From: Lepeophtheirus salmonis
Taxonomy: Eukaryota; Arthropoda; Copepoda; Siphonostomatoida; Caligidae
Assembly: GCF_016086655.4 (NCBI RefSeq)
Contig: NC_052136.2
Coordinates: 17,608,001 to 17,672,000 of the forward strand
Direction: 5' to 3'
Length of the DNA: 64,000 nt
Part shown: piece by piece, positions 11,107-24,000 of the stretch
Layout: each line of letters begins with the position of its first letter
How positions within the stretch are numbered: the first letter of the stretch is position 1
Program-made: the position numbers and the translations under genes
Notes under the pieces: model-generated
Seen by the model: the letters and a program-made list of their open reading frames with translations, nothing else
What the model was told of the DNA's origin: nothing
Database searches by the model: none

Positions 11107-11616
11107 TTAATCCGCACGCTTGAACATGTTAATGGCTTTTATCTGAATCCTTCTCTTTTTATTGACTTTGAAATTTTCGATCTCTTTTATTTTCATAGTT
11201 ATCATTTTAGATTCACCATTTGGTCCCTCCACCTTAGTAGCCAAATCTTTTTTGAGTAGTGATATCCGAGAACGAATATCAATAGGTTTGATTGTATTCA
11301 ATGAGGCAAATCTATAGCCATACTGGGCTTGGGCGCCGGCGATTTCCTCTTCAGAAAAACCGAAGTGCAGAGCAGCATTGTAAATATAAATTTGTTTCAT
11401 GTTTTTAATATTAAACACTCTCCCATTATTTGTTTCATTTAAAGTGAAAATGAAGGTCTCCCACTTGAATGAAGAATTCAAATTAATTTTGGTTGTAGCC
11501 TCACTGATGTTTTTCTCCCTCTTGGCTAATGCCTTGGCAGATCACATCTTTGCATTTTTTTGACCACTATTCTTTAGTTTGTTGTCAGGGGGGCACCCTG
11601 TAGGAGATGACTCCAT
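11107..11616 (-). pseudogene. LINE ORF1, N-terminal part
   Basis: The ATG at 11616 begins MESSPTGCPPDNKLKNSG. The frame is interrupted once by TGA (about 11539-11541) and then stays open as the long 11481-11107 reading, which includes FKWETFIFTLNETN, ALHFGFSEEEIAGAQAQYG and a basic C-terminal part. It ends in TAA at 11107, but the same frame stays readable for about 80 codons with one further stop, so ORF1 was originally longer. The overall pattern (charged N-terminus, folded core, zinc knuckle downstream) suits a LINE nucleocapsid-like ORF1. I do not recognise the exact family. Confidence 0.5.
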
Positions 11617-14600
11617 GAGATCTAGCTCAACAGTAAGATACGCGGGAGTAGGGTAGAAATTTATTTTCCTTTAGATTAACTCAAGAAAAGAAAAAAAAAC
11701 AGAAAGAAGAGGAATACAATCTCTAGAGATAAAACTCCCTCTTAAATCGTCATCCCTTAATAAGGACTATGGACTTTGGCAATGTATTGCTCGTATTTTC
11801 TGTCCTCGGAGGTTTCACTACAACAAGTCAACGAAGAAAGAAAAATCTCACGTGTCCAACGATGCAAAAGGTCCTGCAGAATTCCGTCTATGTCCAAGGA
11901 TAATATATTTTGAAACCGGAGCAAAAGAAGACACTTCTACACTCGTTCACATATACATATACAATTCAGAGCTCGGAGAAACACTTTAAATTCTATTCAA
12001 ATCACTCTTCAGTATTTAAGTTATATAAAAGTCAATAATAAAATATATATTGATACATAATTCATTATTAAACAATGTTATCAAAGTATATTTTAAAAAT
12101 ACATTGATATGTAAGTATATGATTAATTTTTGATTACCTATCTAGCTTTACAAAAAGTTATATTACGTATTTTACAAATTCTTTTAAAAAATTATAAAAA
12201 AAAATATTTTTTTTTTAACATAGTTTGTAAAGAATGAAAAAAAAGTTCAAGAGGAACGATGCTGAAAGTAAGTCAGTGAATAACGTTAGTTTCAAAAATG
12301 AACAAATTAATAAACTTGTACCAAATTCTATAAATAATATATACTATTTTACTAAGAGTTTGAAATTATAAACAATATTTTTTCCCTCTTCTTTTGTACT
12401 TTTCTTTCAAAACTTGCTAAATAAAGTGGTTTTTATTACTTTTTCCCCATGTAGTTATTAAATTTAATGTATTTCACTGTACTATAGGTTTAGTTATATT
12501 TTAATCTCTATCAAAAACCACTTATAAAAGTACAACTTTGGGTATTTGTATATGGTGTTTGGGATTGTACAACATAAAAAAAAAATTATACTCCATAGAC
12601 AAACCTATGTAGCCAAAAAGGAAAAGGCTGTATAGGAATCAACAAGTACTTAAACTTATAAATGACAAAAAAACAAATACTCAGGTTTACTCTCCATCTT
12701 TCATAAATAACCCTCTTAATGTTTGAAAAGTCTACATTAGACATTTCATGATCATCCTTGGTGATAAAAAAATCTCAAACTTCTTTATAGGCTCTTTTTA
12801 AATTATCATTTGAAACTTTTCTTTTTGGAAAATCCAACTTGGAATATCCAATAGATTTTTTTTTAAACTTAAATCTAATATCCAATTGGAATATTTTATG
12901 ATCGGAAAAGAGTTGATATAAGTAAGGATGTGAATATCATATTCAATCTTTATTTATTCATTTCAGATATCTGTAATTATATATTATCATCTAGATTGTA
13001 AAGTTTTAAAAGATATATAAGGTCTAATTGAAATATTATTTCTATAAAAATTCTATTTTTTTATCATTGTTCCTTTCTAGGTTAACATTAAAATAACCGA
13101 CAAGGTAGGTGTTTTTGGTTATTAATCATGGCTTGATAAAAAGAAGAGCATTTTACGTGGGGACTGTAGGTCTTCACGAGAGGAACCTAAGATGATGTAG
13201 GACTTTGGACAATGATCTTGAGACAGTCACTTTTTCTGTAAAACTCCTTAACGTAGACTGGAGTTATAATTACTATGGATATCAAAAGAAAGCACTCCCT
13301 TTTCATAGTTAGAGATAGTGAAGAAAGAAGAAATCCCCACAAGGTAGGCAAAAAGTAGAATCCCATTCACGAGTAAAAGAATATCTTCTAAACAAATTAT
13401 ATACAGACTGAGAGACAAAACTCTCTACAAAATGATGCGATTAAATTTTTTGGTTTTTCTCTCATTAGAAATTATGCGATACTAATCTACAATTACCCAA
13501 ATTATTTTTAAAATCGTTAATTAAAAGAGGGGATAAGAGTTATTTTAATTGCATAAAAAGTGTTTAAGGACAGTGTCAAATATCCCTTTTTCTATTCATT
13601 ACCTATTTGATATTGTTTTAAGACCATTTATCAATTCCTTTTAACGTGTGAGTGGACAATTGGCCGTAATATTTTTCCAGAAGAACATTTCACTAAAGAA
13701 CACTTTGCCAAATTTTTCATTTGGCAGAAAAAGGATATATAATATATGGATATATATGATTGTGTATTTTAATTCAATTTAAAATTATAGTATTATAAAT
13801 AGACATTTTTATACACTATATCTCAATTAGGTAATTAAATTACTTTTATTTTACAGAAAAATATTTCTTTTATTGTTTATGTTCATTAAGGATCATTATA
13901 TAAACACAACAACGTAGTATGTGGTTCGAAAATAGTTGAGAAACTCAAAGGCCGGATCGTAGAAGAACCGGGGGAAAGAGAGGCATAGACGAGAAAACAT
14001 ATATATAGCTTAGTACAGTAGGACCAATCTAAAATCGAAATAGAAAATGATAGTATTTTTCTCTTCATGAACTTTATTGCGTTTCCAAGGAGTACTAAAC
14101 TGTTTGCATTAAAAAGTCACTCAATGGACTCAAAATATATTCTAAAACTATGAATTTACCTTTCAATTATTAAGAAATATATATATATATATATTGTACT
14201 TTTATTCCACTTTTGGGATTTTAAACATTTTAATAATATTTAAAATGCCTTTAAAATTTCATATTATGAATATAATTAAATAAGTGATTTCGATTGTTAT
14301 TTTCTTCATATGGATGTTTAAAAAAGGCGTGACCTCACTTTTTTATGCCATTTTTCCTTTATTAAATTAAATTTAGTATGCATCATTTAAAAGAACACCA
14401 CTCCAGCTTTTAAAAATTGTAAATTTGGTCTTTTGTATATTAAGGACACAAGTAATATTCTGCATAAAACAGTTCTGATGATAAGGAAAGAAAAGGATAA
14501 TTACTCATCTATCCACACAATGAAATATAACTTAAAATACCTGAATATGACAGAATTAATATAAAATGTAATTTGTAACAAATTTAGATAGTATTTTTGA

Positions 14601-16444
14601 CTAATTGAATGATAAATTCAAATTTAGATTGATAAAAAAGTTTCACAAATGTTTGAGCAAGTAAAATCAAGATTCAAGTTCATCTGTCGAAGAAAACATT
14701 CCAATAATAAACAGGAGTAACCCTTAGACTGTTCAAGTAGAGGATAGAGATACGCAAAAATATAGATCCAACGGAGACAAAGTCTAATGAATAAATCGTT
14801 TGGGTGTCGAATATTTTCTGAAGAATTATTTCAATCTATGATGATATTACTAAAGTGAAAAATAAAGGTAAATAAACCCCTACATCCTTACTTACATTGA
14901 TAAACATCAAATTTTTATGACTTTTTTTCGTTCACAATGAGCTGGGAAACGAAATAAGCCGGATACACCGCCTTCACCAAATAAAGGTAAAAAACACCAT
15001 AAGAAATTAAGGAGCTCAGGATAAGTAATTGTTACCATTTTAAGCGGATGTATAGATTTATTCACCTATTTAAAATTAGTTTGCCATAAGTAATGCCAAA
15101 TAAACACCTAGAGAAAAGTACAACTGAAAGTTGATGAGGCATTCTCTATAAGTAAAAACATTAATAATGATAGTTAAAAGAGCCCCCTACTAATAAATTG
15201 ATGCTCTTAAACATAAAGGAGGAAAAAATAGGAAATCACACCACGCCCTGATGGCACATTTATTATCTGGCGGATTTGATGACATCTGTCTTCAGGATGT
15301 AAAATCTAAAGTTCCCTCGTCCTGTGACATAGCATGCTCCTTTTGCCAGCTTAAATCATTCTACAGCCTCTTTATAGGGAATAGATCGAAAAGAAGGGTA
15401 CTGACACTTTTCTTGAAGAAAAAAGAAGATTCTATATGTATAATGTCTTATAGAGCAGCTCTATTAAACGGCAAATGATTGTAACTTCGACATGAGAAAC
15501 AAGTTTTCTTTAATAATGCGTTAGGTCCCAATTAAAAATAATTTCCATTCCTCCAGTCACTTATAAATATTGAAATAAAACAGTATTCATGATTTTGGAA
15601 CTCGATTTACTAGATACGTTTGATATTCTTAATCAAACGGATTATATATGATGGATAGGAGGAAAGCAATTTTCAAGGATTGGTTTGACTCTTCAGTCTC
15701 CAGTTTTGTTCTCTAAGGTTAAAAAAGCATATTATCTCCATAAACCATCTTCAGATCATAAAATAATGGATCTTGAGTTAAGTAATATTTCGCCATCACG
15801 TATATTCAAGATCACAAAGTGGATTTTAATGGAGGATAAATATATATATAACTACTCCAGGATATATTAAACGGGAAATTCCATGTATCCTGTACTGTAC
15901 AAGATGGAAACTAATACGCCAAAACATTATATCCATGACTCTTCCTAGAGGTTTTTTAAAAAATCATAACAAAGCGTTTAGAAGATTTTACAAATATTTT
16001 ATGGGGCTCTTTGTAACCCTTGTACTCAAAGGGATTTTAGATCACAAATAACTTTCAAAAAGTTGAAAAGAAAAGGTTTAAATGAATAATGGAACCAATA
16101 TTAGTTGACGCATTTGGGAATCCTGTATAAGTTTGCCCGCACATCATACTTTCTCTTTCTATCTCGAAATTGGAAACAGCGACAGAGGATAGTTGAAATT
16201 CAATTATCACAACCTTTTAATAATTAGGAAATAACTTCGGTACGTTGAGCGAAGGAACGCGAAGTGAAGAATATCTTAACGAATGAAGAGAAGGATCTCG
16301 ACTTTTTCAAATTATTCCGATAATTAGCAATTAGAAGGGTCACAAAATTAGAAGGAAGGAGGAAGGTCTCATTGTGTGGAAAGGCATACTTAAGTAAAGA
16401 AAAAAAGCAGTCTAAAATAAATTTAAAAAATTAAATTAACGCAG
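11617..16444. other. long A+T-rich non-coding block
   Basis: The part next to 11616 (to about 11960) may be the LINE 5' UTR but has no diagnostic feature. The rest holds an (AT)n microsatellite at about 14176-14194, A and T tracts, and chance ORFs (13886-14068 minus; 15251-15478 and 15685-15870 plus) without family features. Confidence 0.4.
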
Positions 16445-16582
16445 TCCAAAATTTCCAATTCATTTACTTCGCAATCCTTCCAAAACAAAATGTTTGGATC
16501 CCAAGCTATCGAACAAGCCTAACTTACGAATAATATTTCAGATATACTTCTTCTCCTCAGATGAAAATATTGGGTATAGTTT
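16445..16582 (+). repeat. left arm of a long imperfect inverted repeat
   Basis: The reverse complement matches 17158-17305 with small indels. Shared words are AGTATATCTGAAATATTATT and TTTTGGAAGGATTG, with divergent but alignable sequence outside them. The arms are about 575 bp apart. No transposase lies between them. Confidence 0.6.
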
Positions 16583-17157
16583 CTATATTTATATAACTAG
16601 CATCTATAGAATAATAGTAAATAAGCTATAACTAAAAAATGTACAAGTCTATAAATGGTTAATAATGTAATTTAGATTAAATTACATTATTTAAAAGATA
16701 TGAATAAATCAAATTTTACCATATTGACGCTTAGTTTACAGTCTAAAATTATGTTCCCTGTTCAAACTTAATTGTTTGTTTGTTACCTATATGTTGTTGT
16801 GTTATAATTTTATCGATTGAAACTGTTTGAATAAGTTTTTAAGTTTGACCGGAAACAACGGTTATTTCTGAGGATTGGGCTGCCTATTGCAACCTTGGGA
16901 ATGAGTTAGATGTGGCACACTTTAGTGTTGTACATAACTCTAATTTCGAAGATCCATTAACTGGAGCTCATATTCAGATTTCTAGAGTCATTTCAAGGGT
17001 ATGCTCAGACAGTTAGGAGTAATACGACATTTTGAGTCAATATCCGATATGAGGTTCTTTCATATTTTTCATTTTTTTTTTTTAAATTCAATTATGTTTC
17101 ACTGCTTTTTCTGTTTCCTTACTTTGTGGATTTGATGGCATATATGTTCTTCACAAT
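16583..17157. other. spacer between the inverted repeat arms
   Basis: About 575 bp. The part at about 16840-17050 is less A+T-rich than its flanks but has no coding pattern I recognise. Confidence 0.4.
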
Positions 17158-17305
17158 GATACCCATTACTTTCATTCTAGAAGAGGAAGTATATCTGAAA
17201 TATTATTGCTAAATTAGACTTGTTCAATAACTTTGGATCAAAAGATTTTCTTTTGGAAGGATTGTGAATTAAACGAGTTGCAAATTATGTTTCTATGATA
17301 AAAAA
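17158..17305 (-). repeat. right arm of a long imperfect inverted repeat
   Basis: Partner of 16445-16582. Either the ends of a 0.85-kb foldback or MITE-type element, or two copies of a dispersed repeat in opposite orientation. A copy of dispersed repeat B follows almost directly. Confidence 0.6.
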
Positions 17306-17325
17306 ATTGTTGGGGAGCTAAAAGC

Positions 17326-17500
17326 ATAAGTCCTTGCTCGAATCATAGTAGAATTGAGGATCGGCATAAGAGTAGGTTTACTCTAGTTATATCAATCCTA
17401 GATACTAAGGGTAAATTGTATTATTTATTTCCTCCCATAGCTCTCTGTAGATATTCTAATAAAGCCTCATGATAGTAAAGCTTCTCTCTCCAAAATTATT
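17326..17500 (+). repeat. dispersed repeat B, copy 1
   Basis: Shares GTCCTTG, then a GGA/GAATC word, then AGTAGAATTGAGGATCG, with 20862-21040. It also shares a downstream AATAAA-x-GATAGTAAAGCTTCTCTC type block with copies at about 21000 and 61880. No coding capacity. Confidence 0.55.
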
Positions 17501-17510
17501 CAAATAGTAA

Positions 17511-20500
17511 GGACTACCATATTATTGTTTTTTTTTTTTTAAATAATTAGTTGAAATAAAGGAATGTTAATTAATTATGTGTTTGATTCCTTTTTTATAA
17601 AGTTTAAGATAAACTTTTATAAATTCTACATACTTCCAAAAATATTCCATTTTTCTTCCATTAATTTTTTTGTAGTGAAATAGTTTTTTCAGGAATCGAT
17701 AATGGCAAATCAAAAGACAAAATTCCAGACTGTTATTATTTTATAGGAAGAGCTTCCGTACTATCATACATTTTTTTACTTGTACAACTCCAAGCCATTT
17801 AGATAAGAAGATGAGTGTGTGATACTTCTTCTATTTTCCTTTTCGAGGTTAAAAATAGTTGTCTAAAAAGGTTTTTCAGTAATACCATTGTATTTGTGGA
17901 CACTTGCTCTTCTTGAAAGATATAACAATAAATTTAGTTGATGATTTGTCGAAAGCTTTCATTAAATCTCCTACAAAATCAATTGTTTGCTGATTGTAAC
18001 TCGATTTTACAATGACGCCAAAGCGGCGCCTCTGCAAAAACTTTGAATGATCTTAAGAAAGAAGGCGAAAATAAATTTCCTCAAATGCACCAAAAATAAC
18101 TATGTACGCTAAAAGAGTTATTAAAATGTAAATTTTATTCTGGGCTCTGTAAAGGTAAATCCAATATAGCAAGGTTTTAAAAAATTTCAAAACTTTTTTA
18201 ACCACAATTTCACATTAAATTTTAAGACGCAGAACTGGAGGCAGATCCGCTGCAGTTCATGATATAAGAGAATTGGTCGACCTCGAATTTGTTCTTGTTA
18301 AGCTATGAATATCCATATATACCATTAAATATAGTTGGTTAGAATTGCGTATTTAATTGATTAACTAAGTGACTATTTTGGGTTTTTAATTTCTATTTTT
18401 GAAATAAAGGTGGAAAGATGCAGAAATGATTCATATGTGAATTAATTTACATTTCTTTATTAAATCTTAAGAATTATTTTTGATGACTGTAAGGCCTAGA
18501 AGTTTTAAAAAATTGTGTTATGGTTAATCAAGGGGAATAAAGAAGTAATTAAATGGACCAGGCTGTATAATTTGGTCTTTTTAAAAGAATGAATAAATAG
18601 ATTTTGGGATATTTTGTAAAGGGATGTTTACTTTTGCAAGGGACTCTTGAGCTGAAAAAGGTTAAATATTTCTTAAATAGACTATAATTATGACACTTTC
18701 TGATTGGCTGAGACCATACAATTAAAAAAAGCTTTTTTTTAGGATCAGTTGTTAACTTTGCTATGTTTTTAGACATATTATTTTGCTTAACTAAGGCAAG
18801 CGGCCAAGTAAATATCTGTGTGACTAATATGTTTTTTTTCTCTATTGTTTGAGATTTAGAATTAAATTGTTGTAGATTATAAAAAAAAATCAGATTGGTG
18901 AAGTTCAAGTTTGAGAACTTGCTCCGAGTCAAATTTGTATTAGGACAATATAACATTTTCAAATTCCGTCTTGTTCAAGTTTTTGAAAAATTCCAAATTT
19001 TATGCCATGTTTTAAAGACCAGGCCCAAGGACTGATAAGACTGGTATTAAGACTGGACTAGAGTCAATAAATCCAGACTGGGGGACAAACATTGCATACA
19101 TCAGCTCTGGATCTTCTTTTATTAATATAGTAGTTTTTTCATTGTCCTTTTGAAGAGTTATACTAGAAGTTTATCGAGTTCTGATATTTATTTGATTTTA
19201 AGTAAGGAATAATTTTACAGAAAAATAATTTGTATAGGTTTGTATCGTTATAACAAAGTTGTGAGTTTATGTAAAGTAGATTGTTTTTTTGTTTTATTTT
19301 GCAGATTTACTAATACTTGATTCCATCACTGGTAAAAAAATCGAATTTATTATATAATTCATAAGATACGATACTACTTTTTGCTCAATAAAGTTCCACT
19401 GGATCATCAAAAACTGCGCTTTCACACGACGTTACTTCTGTAATTCACCCTTGATTTTTGTGTTACTTCCTCTCCCCTTTCTTTCTCTCCCTTACTCACA
19501 TATTTGTTTCCTTCTCAAATAACCATAACTTTATTTTTTATTTTTCAATGTGTTACAGTGCTCTTCGAATGTACATCGCAGTTCTCATTATACTTTAACT
19601 AAGAATAAATTATTACCAATTATTTAATTATTATATATGGGAGTGACTATGTGTTTTAAAAGATTAACTTTTTTTTTCTCCAAAATATATGCGCATAATT
19701 TATGAATAAATACAACAAACATTTAGCAAAATATATAGAAGTGAATTATTACACTAGTTGATTCAGGTAAGATTAAGAAAAAGTCCAATGATTTGAAAGC
19801 CCATATCGATGAGTATGTTTAGGTTTTTATACTATAGTTAACTCTCTTGAATATCTCAAGTCAGCCCACGAAATCCCTATAATTGGCCGAAGTATATCTT
19901 TGAAATATTTGGCGGGATGTAGTTATGAAGTTAAAGAAAAATATTTTTATTTTCTTGATTTTTGTTAAAAATTGTTTTTATGTTAAATCACCACATATTA
20001 CAATTACTGCAATTCTTTAAATAGTTGGGTAGTTAGTTCGGTCTGAATCACAAACCCGTCTAGAATATCATTGCTTTGAACTAACATTTTATTATTTTGC
20101 ATGTATGTATGCAAATATTAAATTTTACACTAATTGGTTTACAATAGCGAATATGGACTAAACGGAGTATTGCCGTGTAATGAATTTATAATGTGAAGCA
20201 ATCGATAAACATATATCAGGCATGAATAATATTGTTTGTCATATAATAAGACTAAAACGCTCCTTCGTCTCAAAAGCAGAAACATAAAAAGTTTATACAA
20301 TTTTTCATTATATGACGATAAAAATCACAATGACCAAGTTAAAAGAATATTTATGAGTAATACTTTGCGAATGTAAGTAATTTCAAAGTCTATAGGAGTA
20401 TATTTTTTGAATTTTGCAAGGTTTTACAAAAATAAAAATAATTTCAGTATGTTAAATATAACAAATTCAAACAAATTGTAGTTAGAGGGGATATTTTTTA

Positions 20501-20826
20501 ACTGTGATCCTCAAAATGTGTAACAAAAGCAAAGGTAATGTATATTATTTTGGCAAAATATAGCTGAAAACAATGAAAAAAAATTGATTAAAGTCTTTTG
20601 ATTTAAATACAAGGTTTCAAAACTTTTTTATTACCATTTTAAACCAAACCAAGGTTCATAAATGTTCCAAAAAAATATATTCGTTCGATAACGTCGAAAC
20701 ATCTAAAAATAAAAGCTCGAGGGAAGAAATTAAAAATTTACAGACGTTAATGGAAAAAGCTTTATTTAATTTTTAAAGCTGCTATAATTATTGAGAAGGG
20801 AACATCTCTCTATAACTTTGCGATCA
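17511..20826. other. A+T-rich non-coding block
   Basis: No gene recognised. The minus-strand ORF at 18549-18962 (137 codons) is the longest reading, but its composition is K/N/L/F-rich with no motif, and it spans several T tracts. I treat it as chance. Confidence 0.4.
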
Positions 20827-21040
20827 CTCATGAAAGACCAAAAGAAACAATGCAATAGTGGTAGTCCTTGTTGGACTCAGAGTAGAAATGAGGATCGACA
20901 TTTCAAGTAAATTCAGCCCATATTTCCTTGCTATACACGAACTTGGATTTGTGTTGATACCCTTCACCTCACAGCTTCTTGAAGCTGATCGAATAAAATG
21001 TTATGATAGCTAAGCGGCTAATCTTCCAAATATTCTTAGT
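20827..21040 (+). repeat. dispersed repeat B, copy 2
   Basis: Contains CTCATGAAAGA, then GTCCTTGTTGGACTC, GAGTAGAAATGAGGATCG and the downstream GATAGCTAAGCGGCT block. Collinear with 61714-61915, where each block recurs with a few substitutions. About 200 bp; resembles a short non-autonomous element but no terminal repeats were found. Confidence 0.6.
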
Positions 21041-24000
21041 TTCAGTTTCTTTACTTTTTACATTTCCTACAAGATATGTTTTATATCTTAATGTCTATGT
21101 TATACGATTTAATCAGTAGCAAAGCAATGAATAAGGCCAAAAGAGCCTCATATAATTGATCATTCTTTTGCTTCTAAAAAGAACTATTTTAAGAGTGTTA
21201 TTAATTTAAGAAACATTTTCGGCGCATACATTTATCGAAGTAAATACATTAAATATTCTGAGAATTCTCTTGTAAAAAATATAAAATAACAAGTTTTTAG
21301 AGAAAGGGGCATGTTGCATATCAAAATTTAATTCTTGATCCTCTCAATTTCTACAAATATTTACTTCCTTTTTTAAAATTAATTTTCTATTTACATGGAT
21401 TTTTTATGTGCTCAAAAAATGGATTCTAAACTCTTTAATTATGTGTATATATATAGACAAATATAATACTTATACAAGTTTTTTTAAGAAATGCTGGATG
21501 TGGGAGAATAGATAAACAAAGCAGTAGAGAATATATTTAAATAACAAACTTTACTAAACTTCTATTGAGATGATATATTATTTTAATATTGAAACAACAA
21601 TCCTCTAGTGAATTACTTAGATTAATAGGGTCTTTTATCCGAATTTTGTCTTAATATTAAAGATAACAAGAAAATAGGAGTTCAATAAACTAAAATAAAA
21701 TTAAATATTTCAGCTTCAGAACTTAAAATTATTGAAGCTATGAACAATTAGCAACACTTTTTAGGAATTATTTGCATGGATGCAACATACACGGAACCCA
21801 ATTTTAGACCCATAGTTATCAAGTATTTTTACACAAGAAAAAAAAACTTATATAAGCTGTACATATATGATGTACAGGAGATTATACATCAAATCAAACA
21901 ATTACATTCATAATTAAAATACAAAATTAGTTCTTCCACAATACCAAATTTTTTAAATGTCCACTTCAGCTTCCTCCTAAATTTAAAAGAAGCCTCAAAA
22001 TGGGACAAAGAAAGAAGTGCCATGAAACAATCTTTGCTAAATGTCGTCATCATAGAGATAACACAATAACTGGCATAGCCATCAATCTTTCTCGGCTATA
22101 TTAGAATTATCATTAACATCCCATGCTTATAAGAATGATTAACACTTTAATTATCCCTTAATTAAGAAAAGAAACAAACTGATTTTACTAAACGAATTAA
22201 ATTGGTAAACTGACTGGTACTTAAATGAATTTAATATTTGTTTCAAGGGCTCGCAGGAGGAATGAAATTGATAGTAAGTCACACATTGAGAATTATGCAA
22301 CTCTATTTTCATCAATAACCTACTATCTTCTTTTGAATAGATTTGTAAATCCTAATAATTTTCGATATGTTACAAAAAGAAACACGAAAATCAGCATGTT
22401 TGTGAGCAAAGCTGCTTTGCAATGACATTAGCTTAGGAAAATAACTGCTCAGCTAGCTAGTCAACAACAACAAAAATTGCTTAGGATTTATACTCGAGCA
22501 AGTTTTTACTTATCTGATGTCTTAAGTGGGAGTCGACATCGTATTATTACTTGAAAACTCTATGCATTAAAGTTCATCTGTAATTCAGGCTTAACTTTTG
22601 GGATGACGTTATTTTCTTTTAGAAGAAAAAAATAGGTTTGCCGAGTATATCAAACAACCTTTTATATGATACAACTTGAAAACTAAGGATATGCTTCAAC
22701 TACTTTTTTCTTTTACCGTGTAATATTTTCCACAGGTAATCAACTTTTTCCTAAAAATACACTCCTGTTGTTGGAAAGAACGGATTTCCATAAATTAAGT
22801 AGAATTAATATGAGGTTCTTGGAGCTATCCAACAATTTCACTAGGTATGTACACAAAAGAGGTATTAATATAATTGTTTAGTTATTATTTAGTACCGAGA
22901 TATCCTCTTAATCTGAAGATTAATAAGAAACATGCACTTTTCTAAAAGAACAATGGTTATGTATTAAATGTAATAAATTATAATGAAATGTAATTGTACA
23001 TATTTATAGTTGGTACTTCAAAAACAACTAATGAATACACAAGTAAATATAGTTACTTTTTTAAACTAGTCAGTCTTCATATTTAAGCACAATAATATTA
23101 TAAAATTTTAACAAAAAATAAATCGCAACAAATAAATATCAAGTAAGCAACGTCAATATTATTTATATTTACAATACACGACATAGCAATAGTATCCTCT
23201 AGCAATGGGGTTCCCAATCTGTAGTACTTATACTTATACTTAAAATAAAAATTAAATAATAATGATACTTGGAGATCTTCATATTTCCTCATGTGATGCA
23301 ATATGTAAAAAGGGGTCAAAACCATTTGATATAGTTATTGCAAACGATTTTGATATTGTTTTAGTCTCTAACTTTAAAAGTATTACTTTCTTTGTTGAAA
23401 GGAAGACCAAGTTAATTAGATTGACACAAAATATATTTATATTGATTGCGATCCCTTAATATTTTAGTATTGCCTCCTCAAAGCCTTGGTCTTGGGTAAG
23501 ATGGGTTATACAACATACTAGTATTAGCTATAATATATAATGTATTAGTTATACTATATACTAGTATTAGTTATACTAGTAATATTCAAATAATAATTCA
23601 AATATACTGGACACTCCAAGTGGACAAAAAAAATGTGTCTCTTCGACCAATATCCTGTACAAATATTGATCATTCAGTCTTTGTTTTGCGACTTTGGTAT
23701 AAATTTTTACTCTACTTATAAAGATTATAATTCAGAACGTTGATCTTTCGAATTCAAATTATACATAAATTGATAAGTACTAAATTTACGCCTATTTTTA
23801 TGTTAATACTAATAGTCCAATTTTTCAAAAGAGTAGCAGGATTGGCTTACAACAATATATATATTAGAAGGTTTTTAATTTCTTTGCATATATTTTTGTA
23901 TGTACCTCCTCATTTGTCACAATCTGATCTTTGTGGCCTCCTTTATACAGACTCCCTTTTCAGGATAAACAAAAATACAGTGTACTTGTTGGATACGGAT

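Larger units (their letters stand above)
10075..11616 (-). mobile_element. non-LTR retrotransposon (LINE) fragment: ORF1 plus start of ORF2
   Basis: Reading the minus strand from 11616 downward there is, in order: an ORF1-like protein, a CCHC zinc-knuckle remnant (around 10840-10880), a polar tail, then the start of an apurinic-type endonuclease (about 10325-10075). This is the order of a Jockey/I/CR1-type LINE. The element is missing its 3' part (rest of endonuclease, reverse transcriptase, tail), the opposite of the usual 5' truncation, so the loss was probably secondary. The boundaries are where similarity fades, not defined ends. Confidence 0.6.

Noticed and set aside
13910..13990. GGTTCGAA-like word suggesting a tRNA T-loop
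   Set aside because: No matching acceptor stem, D-arm or anticodon arm could be drawn around it.
18549..18962. 137-codon minus-strand ORF, longest outside the recognised genes
   Set aside because: Low-complexity K/N/F-rich translation with poly-A and poly-T tracts, no motif, in A+T-rich DNA where such ORFs arise by chance.
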